A DNA stretch of 64,000 nt from an uncultured Shimia sp. (GCF_947493595.1 NZ_CANLRL010000008.1:124001-188000), one strand, 5' to 3'; shown: positions 7,242-17,441, numbered from the stretch's first letter. Translations and numbers: made by a program. Notes: a model not told the origin generated them from the letters alone.

Positions 7242-9437
7242 TCAGTAAAAACTCTGCGGATCAATATCGACGGCGAGGCGCAGGTCCCCTTTGAGGCGGA
7301 ATTGCCCCACCCATTGCGCCAAGGCCGCCTGCAATGGTGCAGATTTATCAGCCTTGACCAAAAGTCGAACACGATGGCGGCCGCGCACGCGGGCAATTGG
7401 CGCCGGGGCCGGTCCGTAGACCTGCGCCCCAATGGCGTGCAAAGCACCCGCGTTGCGGGCCAGCGCATTGCCAAGATCAAACACCTGCGCCACGTCACCA
7501 CCTGATAGGATGATCCCGGCCATACGCCCAAAAGGCGGCACCACCGCATGACGGCGCTCATCGGCTTCAGCCCGCCAGAACCCGGTCTCATCTCCGGTCA
7601 AAATGGCACGGATCACCGGATGTTCCGGCTGAAACGTCTGCAGCAACGCCAAGCCAGCCCGCTCGGAGCGCCCGGCCCGCCCCGCAACCTGCCGCATCAA
7701 CTGAAAAGTTCGCTCAGCGGCCCGAAGGTCGGAGCCCTGCAACCCGAGGTCCGCATCAATCACACCGACCAGCGTCAGCAGCGGAAAGTTGTGCCCTTTC
7801 GCCACCAACTGCGTGCCAATGATAATATCGGCCCCGCCATCGGCTATCGTCTGGATGCTTTCCTTGAGCGCGCGGGCTGATCCAAACAGATCCGAACTCA
7901 ACACCGCCTGCCGCGCCTCCGGCCACAGCTCCTGCGCCTCTTCCGCCAAACGCTCCACGCCGGGGCCCACGGGCGCAAGCTTGCCCTCAACCTCACAAGA
8001 CGGACAGGCCTCTGGCATGGGTTTGGTCTCACCACATTGGTGACACAGCAGGCGCCTAAGAAACCGGTGTTCCACCATCCGCGCATCGCAGTTGTCGCAG
8101 CCAATCTGATGGCCACAGGCACGGCAGATCGTGACCGGCGCATACCCACGCCGGTTGATGAACAACAGTGCCTGTTCGCCCTTGGCAATCCGCGCATCCA
8201 CCGCCGCCTTCAAACTGGGGGAAATCCAGCGACTGGCGGGCAATTTCTCTGTGCGCATGTCAATCGCGCGCATCTCCGGCAGAACCGACGCGCCGTAGCG
8301 GCTGGTCAGCTCCAGTTTTTTGTATTTGCCCGCCTCCGCATTGGCCCAGCTTTCCAAACTGGGCGTAGCGGAGGCCAAGACCACCTGCGCCTCACAGAGG
8401 GCAGCCCGCAGCACCGCCATATCCCGCGCATTATACAGCACCCCGTCTTCCTGTTTGTAAGAGGTGTCATGCTCCTCATCGACAATGATCAGCCCCAAAT
8501 CGCGATACGGCAAAAACAGCGCAGATCGCGCGCCAATCACCATCTGCACCCCACCTTCGCCCACCATTTTCCAGGTCCGCCGCCGCTCGGTCATGGTCAC
8601 GCCGGAATGCCATTCCGCAGGCTTGGCGCCAAACCGCGCCTCCACACGGGTCAAAAACTCTGCTGTCAACGCGATTTCCGGCAACAAAACCAATGCTTGC
8701 CGGCCCTTGCGCAAACACTCCGCCACCGCCTCCAAGTAAACCTCGGTTTTGCCAGAGCCGGTCACGCCCCTCAGCAAGGTTGTGCCATAGGTCCCGCTCT
8801 GGACTCCCGCACGCAGCTCCGCCGCGCCCGCCTCCTGATCTGCCGACAATTCTTTGCCGCCATACTCCGGATCAAGCCGGGCAAACGGCGTGTCTCTCGG
8901 CGCGGCTTCCTCACGCACCACGCCCTGCTTCACCAAGCCCTTGATGACAGAGTTGGTCACGCCAGCCATTTCCGACAGCTCCCCCATCGTGAAGGCCAGA
9001 TTGCCGTATTCCGATAGTGTCTCCAAAACCCGCCGCCTTGCGTCAGTCTGGCGATCCGGTTCACCTTCGCCGCGCCGGTAAATCTTGCGCATCGATGGTG
9101 GGTCAGACAACCCCGGCGCCCGCGTGGCCAGCCGCAGCATCGCATTCATTGGCGTGAGCGTGTAATCTGCGGCACGCTGTAAAAAGCCCCGCATGTCATC
9201 GCCCATCGGGGCCACGTCAAGCGCCCGATTGGCGGGCCTGATCTTGTTGATATCGTAGTCGCCCTTGCCCGGGCCCCAAACAACACCAAGCACCCGGCGC
9301 GGTCCCAGAGGCACCTCCACAAATGCCCCAAGCAAAACCCCGCCATCCGGTGCTTTGTAGTCCAACACCCGATCCAGCGGCTGCGTCGTCAGCACCGCAA
9401 TCAACGAACCTTCAGGAAAGAACTGTGTTTCGCTCAA
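7242..9437 (-). CDS. priA: Primosomal replication restart helicase PriA
   Basis: PriA is the 3'-5' helicase that recognises stalled forks and reloads the replisome. The protein (about 731 residues) has an N-terminal DNA-binding domain, a Walker A (GVTGSGKTEVY, near residue 230), a DEEH Walker B (IIVDEEHDTSYKQ) and the zinc-binding cysteine cluster: CRACGHQIGCDNC followed by CHQCGETKPMPEACPSC. The C-terminal helicase motifs include GTQLVAKGHNFP and QVAGRAGR. I chose the TTG at 9437 because GAGGGA lies about 4 nt upstream; the ORF reaches another TTG at 9452. No ATG start is available nearby. Confidence 0.94.
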   Translation of the reverse strand: MSETQFFPEGSLIAVLTTQPLDRVLDYKAPDGGVLLGAFVEVPLGPRRVLGVVWGPGKGDYDINKIRPANRALDVAPMGDDMRGFLQRAADYTLTPMNAMLRLATRAPGLSDPPSMRKIYRRGEGEPDRQTDARRRVLETLSEYGNLAFTMGELSEMAGVTNSVIKGLVKQGVVREEAAPRDTPFARLDPEYGGKELSADQEAGAAELRAGVQSGTYGTTLLRGVTGSGKTEVYLEAVAECLRKGRQALVLLPEIALTAEFLTRVEARFGAKPAEWHSGVTMTERRRTWKMVGEGGVQMVIGARSALFLPYRDLGLIIVDEEHDTSYKQEDGVLYNARDMAVLRAALCEAQVVLASATPSLESWANAEAGKYKKLELTSRYGASVLPEMRAIDMRTEKLPASRWISPSLKAAVDARIAKGEQALLFINRRGYAPVTICRACGHQIGCDNCDARMVEHRFLRRLLCHQCGETKPMPEACPSCEVEGKLAPVGPGVERLAEEAQELWPEARQAVLSSDLFGSARALKESIQTIADGGADIIIGTQLVAKGHNFPLLTLVGVIDADLGLQGSDLRAAERTFQLMRQVAGRAGRSERAGLALLQTFQPEHPVIRAILTGDETGFWRAEADERRHAVVPPFGRMAGIILSGGDVAQVFDLGNALARNAGALHAIGAQVYGPAPAPIARVRGRHRVRLLVKADKSAPLQAALAQWVGQFRLKGDLRLAVDIDPQSFY

Positions 9438-9616
9438 TTGTCCCTCACGCAACGCTCATCCGCACGCCTTGTTAACGCTAACGGAAAATACGCCAGACCA
9501 ACGCATTCCCACTTCCAGCAAGGCTCTCTATCGGGTAAAGGCAAGACAGCCGCAGCGCAATCCCGCAGTTGCAACCGCCGCCCTTTCAGACCTGCTTACG
9601 CAGGAGAGGAGATGAC

Positions 9617-10270
9617 ATGAAATTCTTCGTAGACACCGCCGACATCGACGCCATTGCTGAGCTGAATGCCACTGGCATGGTTGACGGCGTGACCACAAAC
9701 CCGTCTTTGATTAAAAAATCTGGCCGAGACATTCTAGAAGTCACCAAAGAAATCTGCGACCTAGTTGATGGTCCGGTTTCCGCCGAAGTGACCGCCACCG
9801 ACGCCGACGAGATGATCGCTGAAGGCCGCAAACTGGTCGAAATCGCCGAAAACATCGCCGTAAAAGTGCCGCTGACCTGGGCCGGCCTGAAAGCGTGTAA
9901 GACACTGACCGACGAAGGTCACAAGGTCAACGTGACCCTATGTTTCTCCGCCAACCAGGCGCTGCTGGCCGCCAAAGCCGGCGCAACCTTCATCTCGCCG
10001 TTCATTGGCCGTCTGGATGACATCAACATCGATGGCATGGACCTGATCGCAGACATTCGTCAGATCTATGACAACTATGGTTTTGAAACCGAAATCCTCG
10101 CGGCCTCCATCCGCACTGTGAACCACGCCACCCAATGTGCCCTGGTCGGTGCTGACGTGATGACCGCGCCTCCCGGCGTGATCAAATCCATGATCAACCA
10201 TCCGCTGACCGACAAAGGTCTGGACGCCTTCCTGGCGGACATCAAATCGGCAGGCATCAAAATCCTGTAA
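9617..10270 (+). CDS. tal: Transaldolase (short, FSA-like subfamily)
   Basis: A 217-residue single-domain aldolase that moves dihydroxyacetone units between sugar phosphates in the non-oxidative pentose phosphate pathway. The Schiff-base lysine is K83 in [10 protein letters not shown]. The motif [10 protein letters not shown] carries Phe at the position where E. coli fructose-6-phosphate aldolase FsaA has Tyr (APYVNRID), which favours true transaldolase activity. The start MKFFVDTAD follows AGGAGAGGAGATGAC, a strong ribosome binding site; the longer frame lacks one. The gene has its own terminator. Confidence 0.93.
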   Translation: MKFFVDTADIDAIAELNATGMVDGVTTNPSLIKKSGRDILEVTKEICDLVDGPVSAEVTATDADEMIAEGRKLVEIAENIAVKVPLTWAGLKACKTLTDEGHKVNVTLCFSANQALLAAKAGATFISPFIGRLDDINIDGMDLIADIRQIYDNYGFETEILAASIRTVNHATQCALVGADVMTAPPGVIKSMINHPLTDKGLDAFLADIKSAGIKIL

Positions 10271-10294
10271 CGGTTGCCGACATCGTACCATTTG

Positions 10295-10322
10295 AGGCCC
10301 GGACACCGCTCCGGGCCTTTTT
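10295..10322 (+). terminator. Rho-independent terminator after transaldolase gene
   Basis: AGGCCCGG (10295-10302) pairs with CCGGGCCT (10311-10318) around an 8-nt loop and runs into five T. Confidence 0.88.
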
Positions 10323-10398
10323 CGTGACCGCCATGTGATTGCCCCCCCGTTTACCCCCATGCTAGGGTTTCTCGTAAAATGAGGCTGAGCACCCGGAA

Positions 10399-11409
10399 AT
10401 GAGCACCGCACTAGACAAATTCCAGCGTTTGGAAGGCATGGCACTGTGGCGCGCAACACCCGACGTCCAGCGTCGCGAAGTGATTGTGTCTCTGGGCGAA
10501 GCCACTCTTGTCATCAAAGACGCGCAGGACCGGGCGCTGACACATTGGTCCTTGCCTGCTGTGCGCCGCCTCAACCCTGGCCAACAACCGGCTGTGTTCT
10601 TTCCTGACGGAGATTCCGACGAAACTCTCGAGATCGACGCGGCCCACGACGACCTGGTAGAGGCCATCGAAAAGCTGCGCAAAGCCGTCGCGCGGCCCAC
10701 CAACGCGTCCGGCCGCTTGCGCATGTCGGTTCTGGCGATTAGCGTTGCAACCGTGGCGAGCTTGGCGGTCTTTTGGCTGCCGGATGCACTGGCCAACCAC
10801 GCATTGCGTGTTGTTCCCAATGTGGCCCGGCAATCCATCGGACAGGATATGCAACAGCTGGCCACGCGCTTGACCGGTCAACCGTGCAGTGCGCCACTCG
10901 CCGTCCCTGCCGTGGATGCCTTACAAAAGCGCCTGCAAGTACGCTCTATTTCCATATTGCCAAACGCCCTACGCGAAGCCGTGGCCTTACCGGGAAATGT
11001 TGTTTTGCTCGGGCGTGACACCATTGAGGACTATGAGGAGCCCGACGTGGCTGCGGGCTATATCGTTGCCGCACAGACAGCATCTCCTGACCCGCTGCGT
11101 GGAGTGCTGGAAACTGGCGGCATTCGCGCCAGCCTGCGCCTCCTGACATCAGGCACTCTTCCCGAAGATCTTCTTTTGAAGCATATCGAACGGTTGATCA
11201 GCACGCCGCCGACAGCGGCGGCTGACACCGACCTCATTGCAGCATTTGAAGAAAAGCGGGTGCGTCTGCAGCCATATGCCCTGGCGCGGGACCCATCGGG
11301 GGAAAGCACATTGCCACTGATAGAAGCGGCACCCTTCACCGAAGACCTGCCAGAACCGATCCTGATTGATCGCTATTGGGTGGCTTTACAAGGCATCTGC
11401 GGCAGCTGA
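10399..11409 (+). CDS. M48-like membrane protein lacking the HExxH zinc site
   Basis: A 336-residue protein: cytoplasmic-type N-terminal domain (1-105), one transmembrane helix (about 108-127), then an extracytoplasmic domain. From residue 128 on it follows the layout I know from membrane-anchored M48 peptidases of Rhodobacteraceae: a VP-helix region, a conserved Cys (C163), then ALREAVALPGNVVLLG, and PDVAAGYIVAAQTASPDPLRG where active enzymes read PDEVAGVLAHEIGHVxxRDPxR. The HEIGH zinc motif is replaced by VAAQT at 223-227. I therefore infer a catalytically dead relative, perhaps a regulator or scaffold. The start follows CCCGGAA. Confidence 0.75.
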   Translation: MSTALDKFQRLEGMALWRATPDVQRREVIVSLGEATLVIKDAQDRALTHWSLPAVRRLNPGQQPAVFFPDGDSDETLEIDAAHDDLVEAIEKLRKAVARPTNASGRLRMSVLAISVATVASLAVFWLPDALANHALRVVPNVARQSIGQDMQQLATRLTGQPCSAPLAVPAVDALQKRLQVRSISILPNALREAVALPGNVVLLGRDTIEDYEEPDVAAGYIVAAQTASPDPLRGVLETGGIRASLRLLTSGTLPEDLLLKHIERLISTPPTAAADTDLIAAFEEKRVRLQPYALARDPSGESTLPLIEAAPFTEDLPEPILIDRYWVALQGICGS

Positions 11410-11431
11410 CACCGCCGCAGAAGTCTTCTCA

Positions 11432-12814
11432 TCATTGGCGCACAAATGCGCCGCCAAATCCGGCACTCTGCGCCTTGTTCAGCGCGGCATTGGCACTGTC
11501 CGCGCTGGAAAACGGACCTGCCAGAACCATACGCTGAGTCACACCACCACGCTGGTATTTGCCAATCCGCACCGGCAATCCAAGACGTTTCACCTGCTTG
11601 GCTGCGGCCTGCGCGCTCGCCTGATCACCAAAGGTGCCCACCTGCACATAGGGTGTGCCCGCCAGACGCAGGGACTTGGATGCGGGCTCAGACTTGGTGG
11701 ACACAGTTGTTGCAGCCACCGGTGTGGCGCTGGCCCGCGCAACTGTTTCGCTTTCCTCCGAGACTCCAACAAGCTGACGGGGCAAAGTGTTGGTCCAGAT
11801 TTGTTCCATTTGCGCCTGACCGCCCAAGGTCATCTCGGCGCGGCGTTCATTCAAACGGCCGTCATCAAACGCTCGACGATAGCCCTCCGGCACAATTGCC
11901 AGAACATGAGAGTCGCGATTGGCCTCATACACGTGACGCGGCACAACCCGCACATCGGGGGCAACTTCACCGACGCGCACAACGGTGCCTGCCGGTGGAA
12001 CACGCAATGAGCTGTTCTGATCAAAGCGCATCTGCGGTGGTTGAGCTGTCGGACGGCCGGTTCCAGGTGTAACTGGCGAAAGCGCCTGTGGACCGCAGCG
12101 GACAGCTGACCCCCTCCAAGACGTCACACCTTCCCGACATGGAGATACAACTCCCGCAGCGCGCGGCGCCTGTTTGGAGGTCCGGCGCACTGTTGTTGTG
12201 GTCGTTTGTGGGGCCACTGGCGCGGGTTGAACCACCGTTGGCGCCGCTGCGGTGGCAGCCGGAGCAACCGTGCGAGTCGTGGTCGTTTTAGCTGTTGTTG
12301 TCGTGGTTGGACGTGCCGCCGTTGGCGTGGTGTAAAGCGGCGCGCCTTTGGCCTGCTTTGGCACCTTCACCGTGCGAGTTGTGGTTTTCGCTGCGCTGGT
12401 TGCAGCACTGCTGGTGGTGCGTGCCGTTGTTGTCGTCGCAGCTGCCGGCGCAACAGCTTTTGGCGCCGCAGCCACAGCAGGCGCACCGGCCTCTGGCGCC
12501 GCCGGCTGGATCTGCACAACATTTTTGTCGAGCTTTGGCGCGGCGCTGGTTGTCGTCTGCGCCTTAGAGAAGGTCGGCTTGAAGCCACAGATCACCTTGC
12601 GCTCCCGCGTCACGCGCGGCACCCAAGTTGTGGCCCCATCAACACCGGCACGGATGTAGACACACCCGCGACTATCAACAAACTGCTTACCTTTGAAATC
12701 ACGCGGCGGGAACTCCGCCGGAATTTCGTTTGAACTAATGGACTGCGCGGTCACAGCGCTTACGCCCAAGGAACTCACGATCACACCGATCGCAATAACT
12801 CTGGTCAGTTTCAT
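11432..12814 (-). CDS. Exported SPOR-domain protein
   Basis: A 460-residue envelope protein. Residues 1-23 are a signal peptide (ending SAVTAQ). Residues about 95-225 are low-complexity Ala/Thr/Pro with repeated TTTT and ART blocks, probably an extended linker across the periplasm. Residues about 385-460 form a SPOR domain (YVQVGTFGDQASAQAAAKQV ... RMVLAGPFSSADSANAALNKA), which binds denuded septal peptidoglycan. Family knowledge therefore suggests a role at the division site or in cell-wall remodelling. It is convergent with the M48-like gene, only 22 bp apart. Confidence 0.88.
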   Translation of the reverse strand: MKLTRVIAIGVIVSSLGVSAVTAQSISSNEIPAEFPPRDFKGKQFVDSRGCVYIRAGVDGATTWVPRVTRERKVICGFKPTFSKAQTTTSAAPKLDKNVVQIQPAAPEAGAPAVAAAPKAVAPAAATTTTARTTSSAATSAAKTTTRTVKVPKQAKGAPLYTTPTAARPTTTTTAKTTTTRTVAPAATAAAPTVVQPAPVAPQTTTTTVRRTSKQAPRAAGVVSPCREGVTSWRGSAVRCGPQALSPVTPGTGRPTAQPPQMRFDQNSSLRVPPAGTVVRVGEVAPDVRVVPRHVYEANRDSHVLAIVPEGYRRAFDDGRLNERRAEMTLGGQAQMEQIWTNTLPRQLVGVSEESETVARASATPVAATTVSTKSEPASKSLRLAGTPYVQVGTFGDQASAQAAAKQVKRLGLPVRIGKYQRGGVTQRMVLAGPFSSADSANAALNKAQSAGFGGAFVRQ

Positions 12815-12891
12815 TTTGCCCCCACAAGATGTAGGGGCACCTTAGCCGCTTTGTTTCCAACGAGTAAACCGTTGAAAACACGAAATTTGAC

Positions 12892-13521
12892 CTATTGCGT
12901 GCCAAACATGCGGTCGCCCGCATCGCCCAATCCTGGCAAGATGTAGCCTTTTTCATTGAGCCGTTCATCCAGAGATGCGGTCACAATTGGCACATCCGGA
13001 TGTGCTTCTTTCATGCGCGCCACACCCTCGGGGGCGGCCAATAGGCAGAGGAACCGAATGTTGGTCGCGCCCTGTTTCTTCAGCAAATCGATGGCCGCCG
13101 CAGAGCTATTGCCGGTTGCCAGCATCGGATCAACGGCAATCACCAGACGCTCATCCAACTCGCTTGGCGCCTTGTAGTAATACTGCACCGGCTCAAGCGT
13201 TTCCTCATCCCGATACAAGCCAACAAAGCCCACACGTGCAGATGGCACCAACTCCAGCATGCCGTCTAGCAGGCCGTTTCCCGCCCGCAAAATGGACACT
13301 AATGCCAGCTTGCGCCCCGCCAGGGTTGGCGCATCCATTTCCACCATCGGCGTTTGGATTTTCTTGGTGGTCATCGGCAGTTCACGAGTCACCTCATAGG
13401 CCAGAAGCTGGCTGATCTCACGCAGAAGACGGCGAAACTCCCCTGTTGACGTGGCCTGATCGCGCATGATGGTCAGCTTGTGCTGTACCAGCGGGTGATC
13501 CACTACTGTCAAATGATCCAT
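12892..13521 (-). CDS. upp: Uracil phosphoribosyltransferase
   Basis: Converts uracil and PRPP to UMP. The 209-residue protein shows the N-terminal [13 protein letters not shown] region, the [12 protein letters not shown] motif, the PRPP-binding loop [17 protein letters not shown] and the uracil-binding C-terminus [16 protein letters not shown]. It is the last gene of the nucleoside-salvage operon; its ATG shares one base with the TGA of add. The position fits a route in which uracil released by the upstream phosphorylase is captured as UMP. Confidence 0.96.
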   Translation of the reverse strand: MDHLTVVDHPLVQHKLTIMRDQATSTGEFRRLLREISQLLAYEVTRELPMTTKKIQTPMVEMDAPTLAGRKLALVSILRAGNGLLDGMLELVPSARVGFVGLYRDEETLEPVQYYYKAPSELDERLVIAVDPMLATGNSSAAAIDLLKKQGATNIRFLCLLAAPEGVARMKEAHPDVPIVTASLDERLNEKGYILPGLGDAGDRMFGTQ

Positions 13522-14507
13522 CAGGCTTGCTCCAGTCTTTTAGCTACTTTGGCTTTGGTATCGGCATCACAGAAGGCTGCGTCAAGCGCCGTCTGGTTGA
13601 GCGCACGAAAATCGCTCTCGTCCCACCCAAAAGCTTTGGACAGCTCTTCGTACTCGCGCCGCATGGTGGTGTGGAAGAAGGGCGGATCATCCGTGCTGAC
13701 CGTCACTTTCACCCCTGCATCCCGCAACTTCTGAATAGGATGGCTGGCAAAATCCGGGAACAAACCCAGCACCACATTTGAGCCCGGGCAAACTTCCAGC
13801 GTGATTTGACGCGCCACCAGTTCTTTCACCAGCTTAGGGTCCTCGATGCTTCGCACGCCATGGCCAATGCGCTCCACGTTCAGGTCTTTGATCGCATCCC
13901 AAACGCTTTCAGGACCGCCAAATTCCCCGGCGTGGGTGGTCAACTGCAATCCAGCCTCTTTGGCCTGATCAAACGCATAAGCAAATGTGCCCTGCGTGAA
14001 CTGCCCTTCATCGCCGCCCATGCCAAAACCGGTCACAAAATCACCAGCAGTTTCAGCCGCACAATGCGCTGTGGTTTTGGATTTATCGGCTCCAAAGTGG
14101 CGCACCGCTGTCACAACACCGCGCAAAGTGATGCCGTGCTTGGCCTCTGCCGCAACCGCAGCTTCCTGAATTGCCGCGAGGTATTCCCGCCACGCGCCAA
14201 CATCACCACCGCCACAGAAGTCCGGACTGATGAAGCTTTCGGTATACACCACGCCGTTCTTGGCGCTTTCTTCCAGGATCGCAGTGGTCAGCCGGGCAAA
14301 CTCTTCCGGGCCCGTAAGTACGGACGTGGCATCCTCATAGGTGCTCAGGAAGTGCACAAAGTCCCGAAACGCATAACCCCCGTTCTCGTCAAAAATCTTA
14401 CTCAGATCGACGTTCTTTTCATGCGCAAGCTGCTTGATAAACGCAGGCGGGGCCGCGCCCTCATGGTGCAGGTGCAGCTCGACTTTAGGCAGGTCAGCAA
14501 CGCTCAT
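13521..14507 (-). CDS. add: Adenosine deaminase
   Basis: Deaminates (deoxy)adenosine to (deoxy)inosine. The 328-residue protein carries the zinc ligands in [18 protein letters not shown] (catalytic Glu and a His ligand), RIGHGVR, and STDDPPFF (Asp ligand and substrate Asp). The usual HLHLEG reads HLHHEG. Its ATG overlaps the deoB stop (ATGA), and its own stop overlaps the upp start, so the three genes are probably translationally coupled. Confidence 0.95.
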   Translation of the reverse strand: MSVADLPKVELHLHHEGAAPPAFIKQLAHEKNVDLSKIFDENGGYAFRDFVHFLSTYEDATSVLTGPEEFARLTTAILEESAKNGVVYTESFISPDFCGGGDVGAWREYLAAIQEAAVAAEAKHGITLRGVVTAVRHFGADKSKTTAHCAAETAGDFVTGFGMGGDEGQFTQGTFAYAFDQAKEAGLQLTTHAGEFGGPESVWDAIKDLNVERIGHGVRSIEDPKLVKELVARQITLEVCPGSNVVLGLFPDFASHPIQKLRDAGVKVTVSTDDPPFFHTTMRREYEELSKAFGWDESDFRALNQTALDAAFCDADTKAKVAKRLEQA

Positions 14508-15715
14508 AAGAAACTCCTTCCACGGGGAGGTGTGATCCCCAGATGTGTGGCCACCGTTGCGGCCACATCAACAAAATCCATAATCCCGACTTCTTTGGCG
14601 CCCACACCGGCGGCCAATACTGGCACGCGCTCTCGGGTGTGGTCGGTTCCGGTCCAGCTTGGGTCATTGCCGTGATCGGCTGTGAGGATCAAGAGATCAT
14701 CCGCCTTCAGATTTTGAAGGACCTTTCCGATTTCCAAGTCAAACCACTCCAGCGCACGCGCATAGCCGGAAATGTCACGACGATGGCCATAAAGGCTGTC
14801 AAACTCCACAAAGTTTGCAAAGGTCAGGCTACCATTTTCGGCGGTGTCCACCAATCCCTGCAAATCCTGCATCAGCTTGGCATCCGCGCCCTTGGTGCAA
14901 TCATCAATGCCCGCCATCGTGAAGATGTCGCCAATCTTGCCAACACCATGCACCTTGCTTCCAGAATTCTGCACCCAATTGGTCAACAGCGGTTCCGGCG
15001 GCGCAATGGCGTAGTCCCGGCGGTTGGTGGTGCGTGTGAACCCAGTCTCCGCATCGCCCACAAACGGACGCGCGATCACCCGGCCAATTTTCATCTCGTG
15101 CAATGTCGGCGCAAGATCCTGACACAGCGTCAAAAGCCGTTCGAGACCAAAGGTCTCTTCGTGCGCGGCGATCTGATAAACGCTGTCAGCAGAAGTATAG
15201 CAAATTGGCTTGCCGCTTTTGACATGCTCCGCACCATGATCGTTGATGATCACGGTGCCCGAGGCATGACAATCCCCTAGAATGCCGTCGACACCGGCCA
15301 GTTCGCACACCAATTTGGTCAAATCGGCTGGAAAGCATGGCTCCTCTTTGGGGAAATAGCACCAGTCCCAGGGCACAGGCAGGCCGGCCAACTCCCAGTG
15401 GCCGGATGGCGTATCTTTGCCCGGACTAACTTCCGTTGCCGCCCCCCAAACCCCTTGTGGCTCCGCATCCAAACCCAGCGTTGCGTCACCAGAGGCCAAC
15501 CGACAGGCAGCGCCAAGGCCCAAGGCATCCAGGTTGGGCAGCTTCAACGGCCCGCTGCGCCCCTCTTCGGCCCTTCCCGCCGCGCAAGCCTGTGCTATAT
15601 GCGCCAAGGTATTTGCCCCAGTGTCGGGGCGATCTTCATTGAAGAACTGCGCCGCATCTGGTGCACCACCAATGCCAACCGAGTCCATCACAACCAGAAA
15701 TGCACGTGCCATCAA
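14504..15715 (-). CDS. deoB: Phosphopentomutase
   Basis: Interconverts (deoxy)ribose 1-phosphate and 5-phosphate using two Mn2+ ions. The 403-residue protein starts MARAFLVVMDSVGIGGAPDA after an extra Met and shows other alkaline-phosphatase-fold metal sites: SPGKDTPSGHWE with the catalytic Thr, and ILTADHGNDPSWTGTDHTRE near the C-terminus. It directly follows deoA (4-bp ATGA overlap), whose product is its substrate. Confidence 0.96.
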   Translation of the reverse strand: MMARAFLVVMDSVGIGGAPDAAQFFNEDRPDTGANTLAHIAQACAAGRAEEGRSGPLKLPNLDALGLGAACRLASGDATLGLDAEPQGVWGAATEVSPGKDTPSGHWELAGLPVPWDWCYFPKEEPCFPADLTKLVCELAGVDGILGDCHASGTVIINDHGAEHVKSGKPICYTSADSVYQIAAHEETFGLERLLTLCQDLAPTLHEMKIGRVIARPFVGDAETGFTRTTNRRDYAIAPPEPLLTNWVQNSGSKVHGVGKIGDIFTMAGIDDCTKGADAKLMQDLQGLVDTAENGSLTFANFVEFDSLYGHRRDISGYARALEWFDLEIGKVLQNLKADDLLILTADHGNDPSWTGTDHTRERVPVLAAGVGAKEVGIMDFVDVAATVATHLGITPPRGRSFL

Positions 15716-17016
15716 CGGCTCCTTTCATGGATTAGCGGCGGCATATCCGGCATCTGATCGCCAATGTCCATGGCTGCAACAACTGCCGCCGCGGCAGCGT
15801 CCGCCTTGTCTTCGCGGCTTGCGTGCACGCGCAAAAGCGGATCACCGGCTTTGACCTCTGTACCCAGCCGCACCACGTCAGAAAAGCCAACCGCCATATC
15901 AATCACGTCACTCTCCACCATGCGCCCGCCGCCAAGACCCACAACAGCAAGGCCCAGCGCTTCGCCTTCAATAGCAGTCACAAAGCCGTCACGAGGTGCT
16001 TTGACTTCACGGATCACCGAAGCTTCTGGCAAGAACCGCCGCCACTCCTCAACAAATCGCATCGGTCCGCCATGTGCAGAAACCATCTTGCCAAAGCGCT
16101 CTGCCGCTTGCCCGTTGGCCAACACATCAACCATCTTGGCAACGCCCGCCTCAACATCCGCCGCCAATCCGGCATTGGCCAACAACACGCCACCAAGTGA
16201 AACACTCAACTCCGCCAAGGGACCACCTTTAGCGCCACAGAGCACCTCCATGCATTCCGCCACTTCCAGCGCATTGCCAAGTGACGGTGCCAAGGGTTGG
16301 CTCATGTCCGATATCAACGCGCTTGTTGGGCAACCCGCCAAATTGGCTGTGCTCACCAAAGAGTCCGCCAAAGCTTCGGCGTCCTCCAGCGTCTTCATAA
16401 ATGCACCGCTGCCAACCTTTACGTCCAACACCAGTCCTTGCAGCCCCGCCGCCAACTTCTTGGACAGGATCGACGCGGTGATCAGATCCAGGCTTTCCAC
16501 CGTCCCGGTCACATCCCGCACCGCGTAAAGCCGTTTGTCCGCAGGTGCGATCTCTGCGGTGGCACTGACAATAGACGCACCAGCCTCTCGCACCACCTTA
16601 TCAAATTGCGTCTCATCCAACCCGGTCTGATAGCCCGGAATGGCCTCCAGCTTGTCCAACGTCCCGCCGGTGTGTCCCAACCCGCGACCAGACACCATCG
16701 GCACATAAGCCCCACAGGCCGCCAAAGCCGGTGCCAGCACCAAACTCACACAATCACCAACACCCCCAGTAGAGTGTTTGTCGAGCGCAGGTCCCGGCAA
16801 ATCCCAAGACATCGTGTCGCCGCTGTCGCGCATCGCCAACGTCAACGCCACGCGCCCTTCCTCAGACAAGCCACGCACACATACGCCCATGGCGAATGCC
16901 CCGGCTTGCGCATCGCTCACCGTGCCATCCGCCAAGCCCCTGGCAAACCAGGCCAGCTCTTCACGGCTGGGGTCTTCGCCTTTGCGCAACTGCGCGATAA
17001 TGGCCCGTGCATCCAT
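15712..17016 (-). CDS. deoA: Thymidine/pyrimidine nucleoside phosphorylase
   Basis: Phosphorolyses thymidine or deoxyuridine to the base and deoxyribose 1-phosphate. The 434-residue protein has the glycine-rich phosphate-binding motif KHSTGGVGD, the family signature SGRGLGHTGGTLDKLE and the C-terminal barrel-sandwich domain (VIREVKAPRDGFV). Good GGAGAAACCC upstream. It overlaps deoB by 4 bp and follows cdd by 17 bp. Its product feeds deoB; the released base can go to upp. Confidence 0.96.
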   Translation of the reverse strand: MDARAIIAQLRKGEDPSREELAWFARGLADGTVSDAQAGAFAMGVCVRGLSEEGRVALTLAMRDSGDTMSWDLPGPALDKHSTGGVGDCVSLVLAPALAACGAYVPMVSGRGLGHTGGTLDKLEAIPGYQTGLDETQFDKVVREAGASIVSATAEIAPADKRLYAVRDVTGTVESLDLITASILSKKLAAGLQGLVLDVKVGSGAFMKTLEDAEALADSLVSTANLAGCPTSALISDMSQPLAPSLGNALEVAECMEVLCGAKGGPLAELSVSLGGVLLANAGLAADVEAGVAKMVDVLANGQAAERFGKMVSAHGGPMRFVEEWRRFLPEASVIREVKAPRDGFVTAIEGEALGLAVVGLGGGRMVESDVIDMAVGFSDVVRLGTEVKAGDPLLRVHASREDKADAAAAAVVAAMDIGDQMPDMPPLIHERSR

Positions 17017-17033
17017 GGGTTTCTCCTTTTGTA

Positions 17034-17441
17034 TCAGTCGCGGTCTTGGTGGTCTGCGTCCATATGATCGGTGCCAAACGCCCCGGGTAGGAGCTCCGCC
17101 ATCGTCATCGTCACGCGCACTCCGTCCAGATTGGCCAGTGTCACTTTCGTGTCCGATGCGCCAAACTCAGCCAGTTTTTGGCGGCATCCTCCACATGGGC
17201 TGACCGGCTGCTTACTGTCCGCGACAACAAACACTTCAGTTAACTTACTCTCACCCGCGGCCACCATCGCCGCTATCGCACCAGCCTCGGCACAAGTGCC
17301 CTCTGGGTAGGCAATGTTTTCTACATTGCAGCCAGCGTAAATTTCGCCGCCCTCAGACAGCACTGCCGCTCCCACTTTGAAATTCGAATACGGCGCATAG
17401 GCGTTTTCGCGCACGGCAAAAGCCGATTTTTCCAAGCTCAT
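17034..17441 (-). CDS. cdd: Cytidine deaminase
   Basis: Deaminates (deoxy)cytidine to (deoxy)uridine. The 135-residue protein has the Zn site CNVENIAYPEGTCAEAGAI (Cys ligand and catalytic Glu) and SPCGGCRQKLAEF (the two further Cys ligands), characteristic of the short homotetrameric class with three cysteine ligands. Its ATG overlaps the stop of the preceding cupin gene (ATGA). Confidence 0.95.
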   Translation of the reverse strand: MSLEKSAFAVRENAYAPYSNFKVGAAVLSEGGEIYAGCNVENIAYPEGTCAEAGAIAAMVAAGESKLTEVFVVADSKQPVSPCGGCRQKLAEFGASDTKVTLANLDGVRVTMTMAELLPGAFGTDHMDADHQDRD

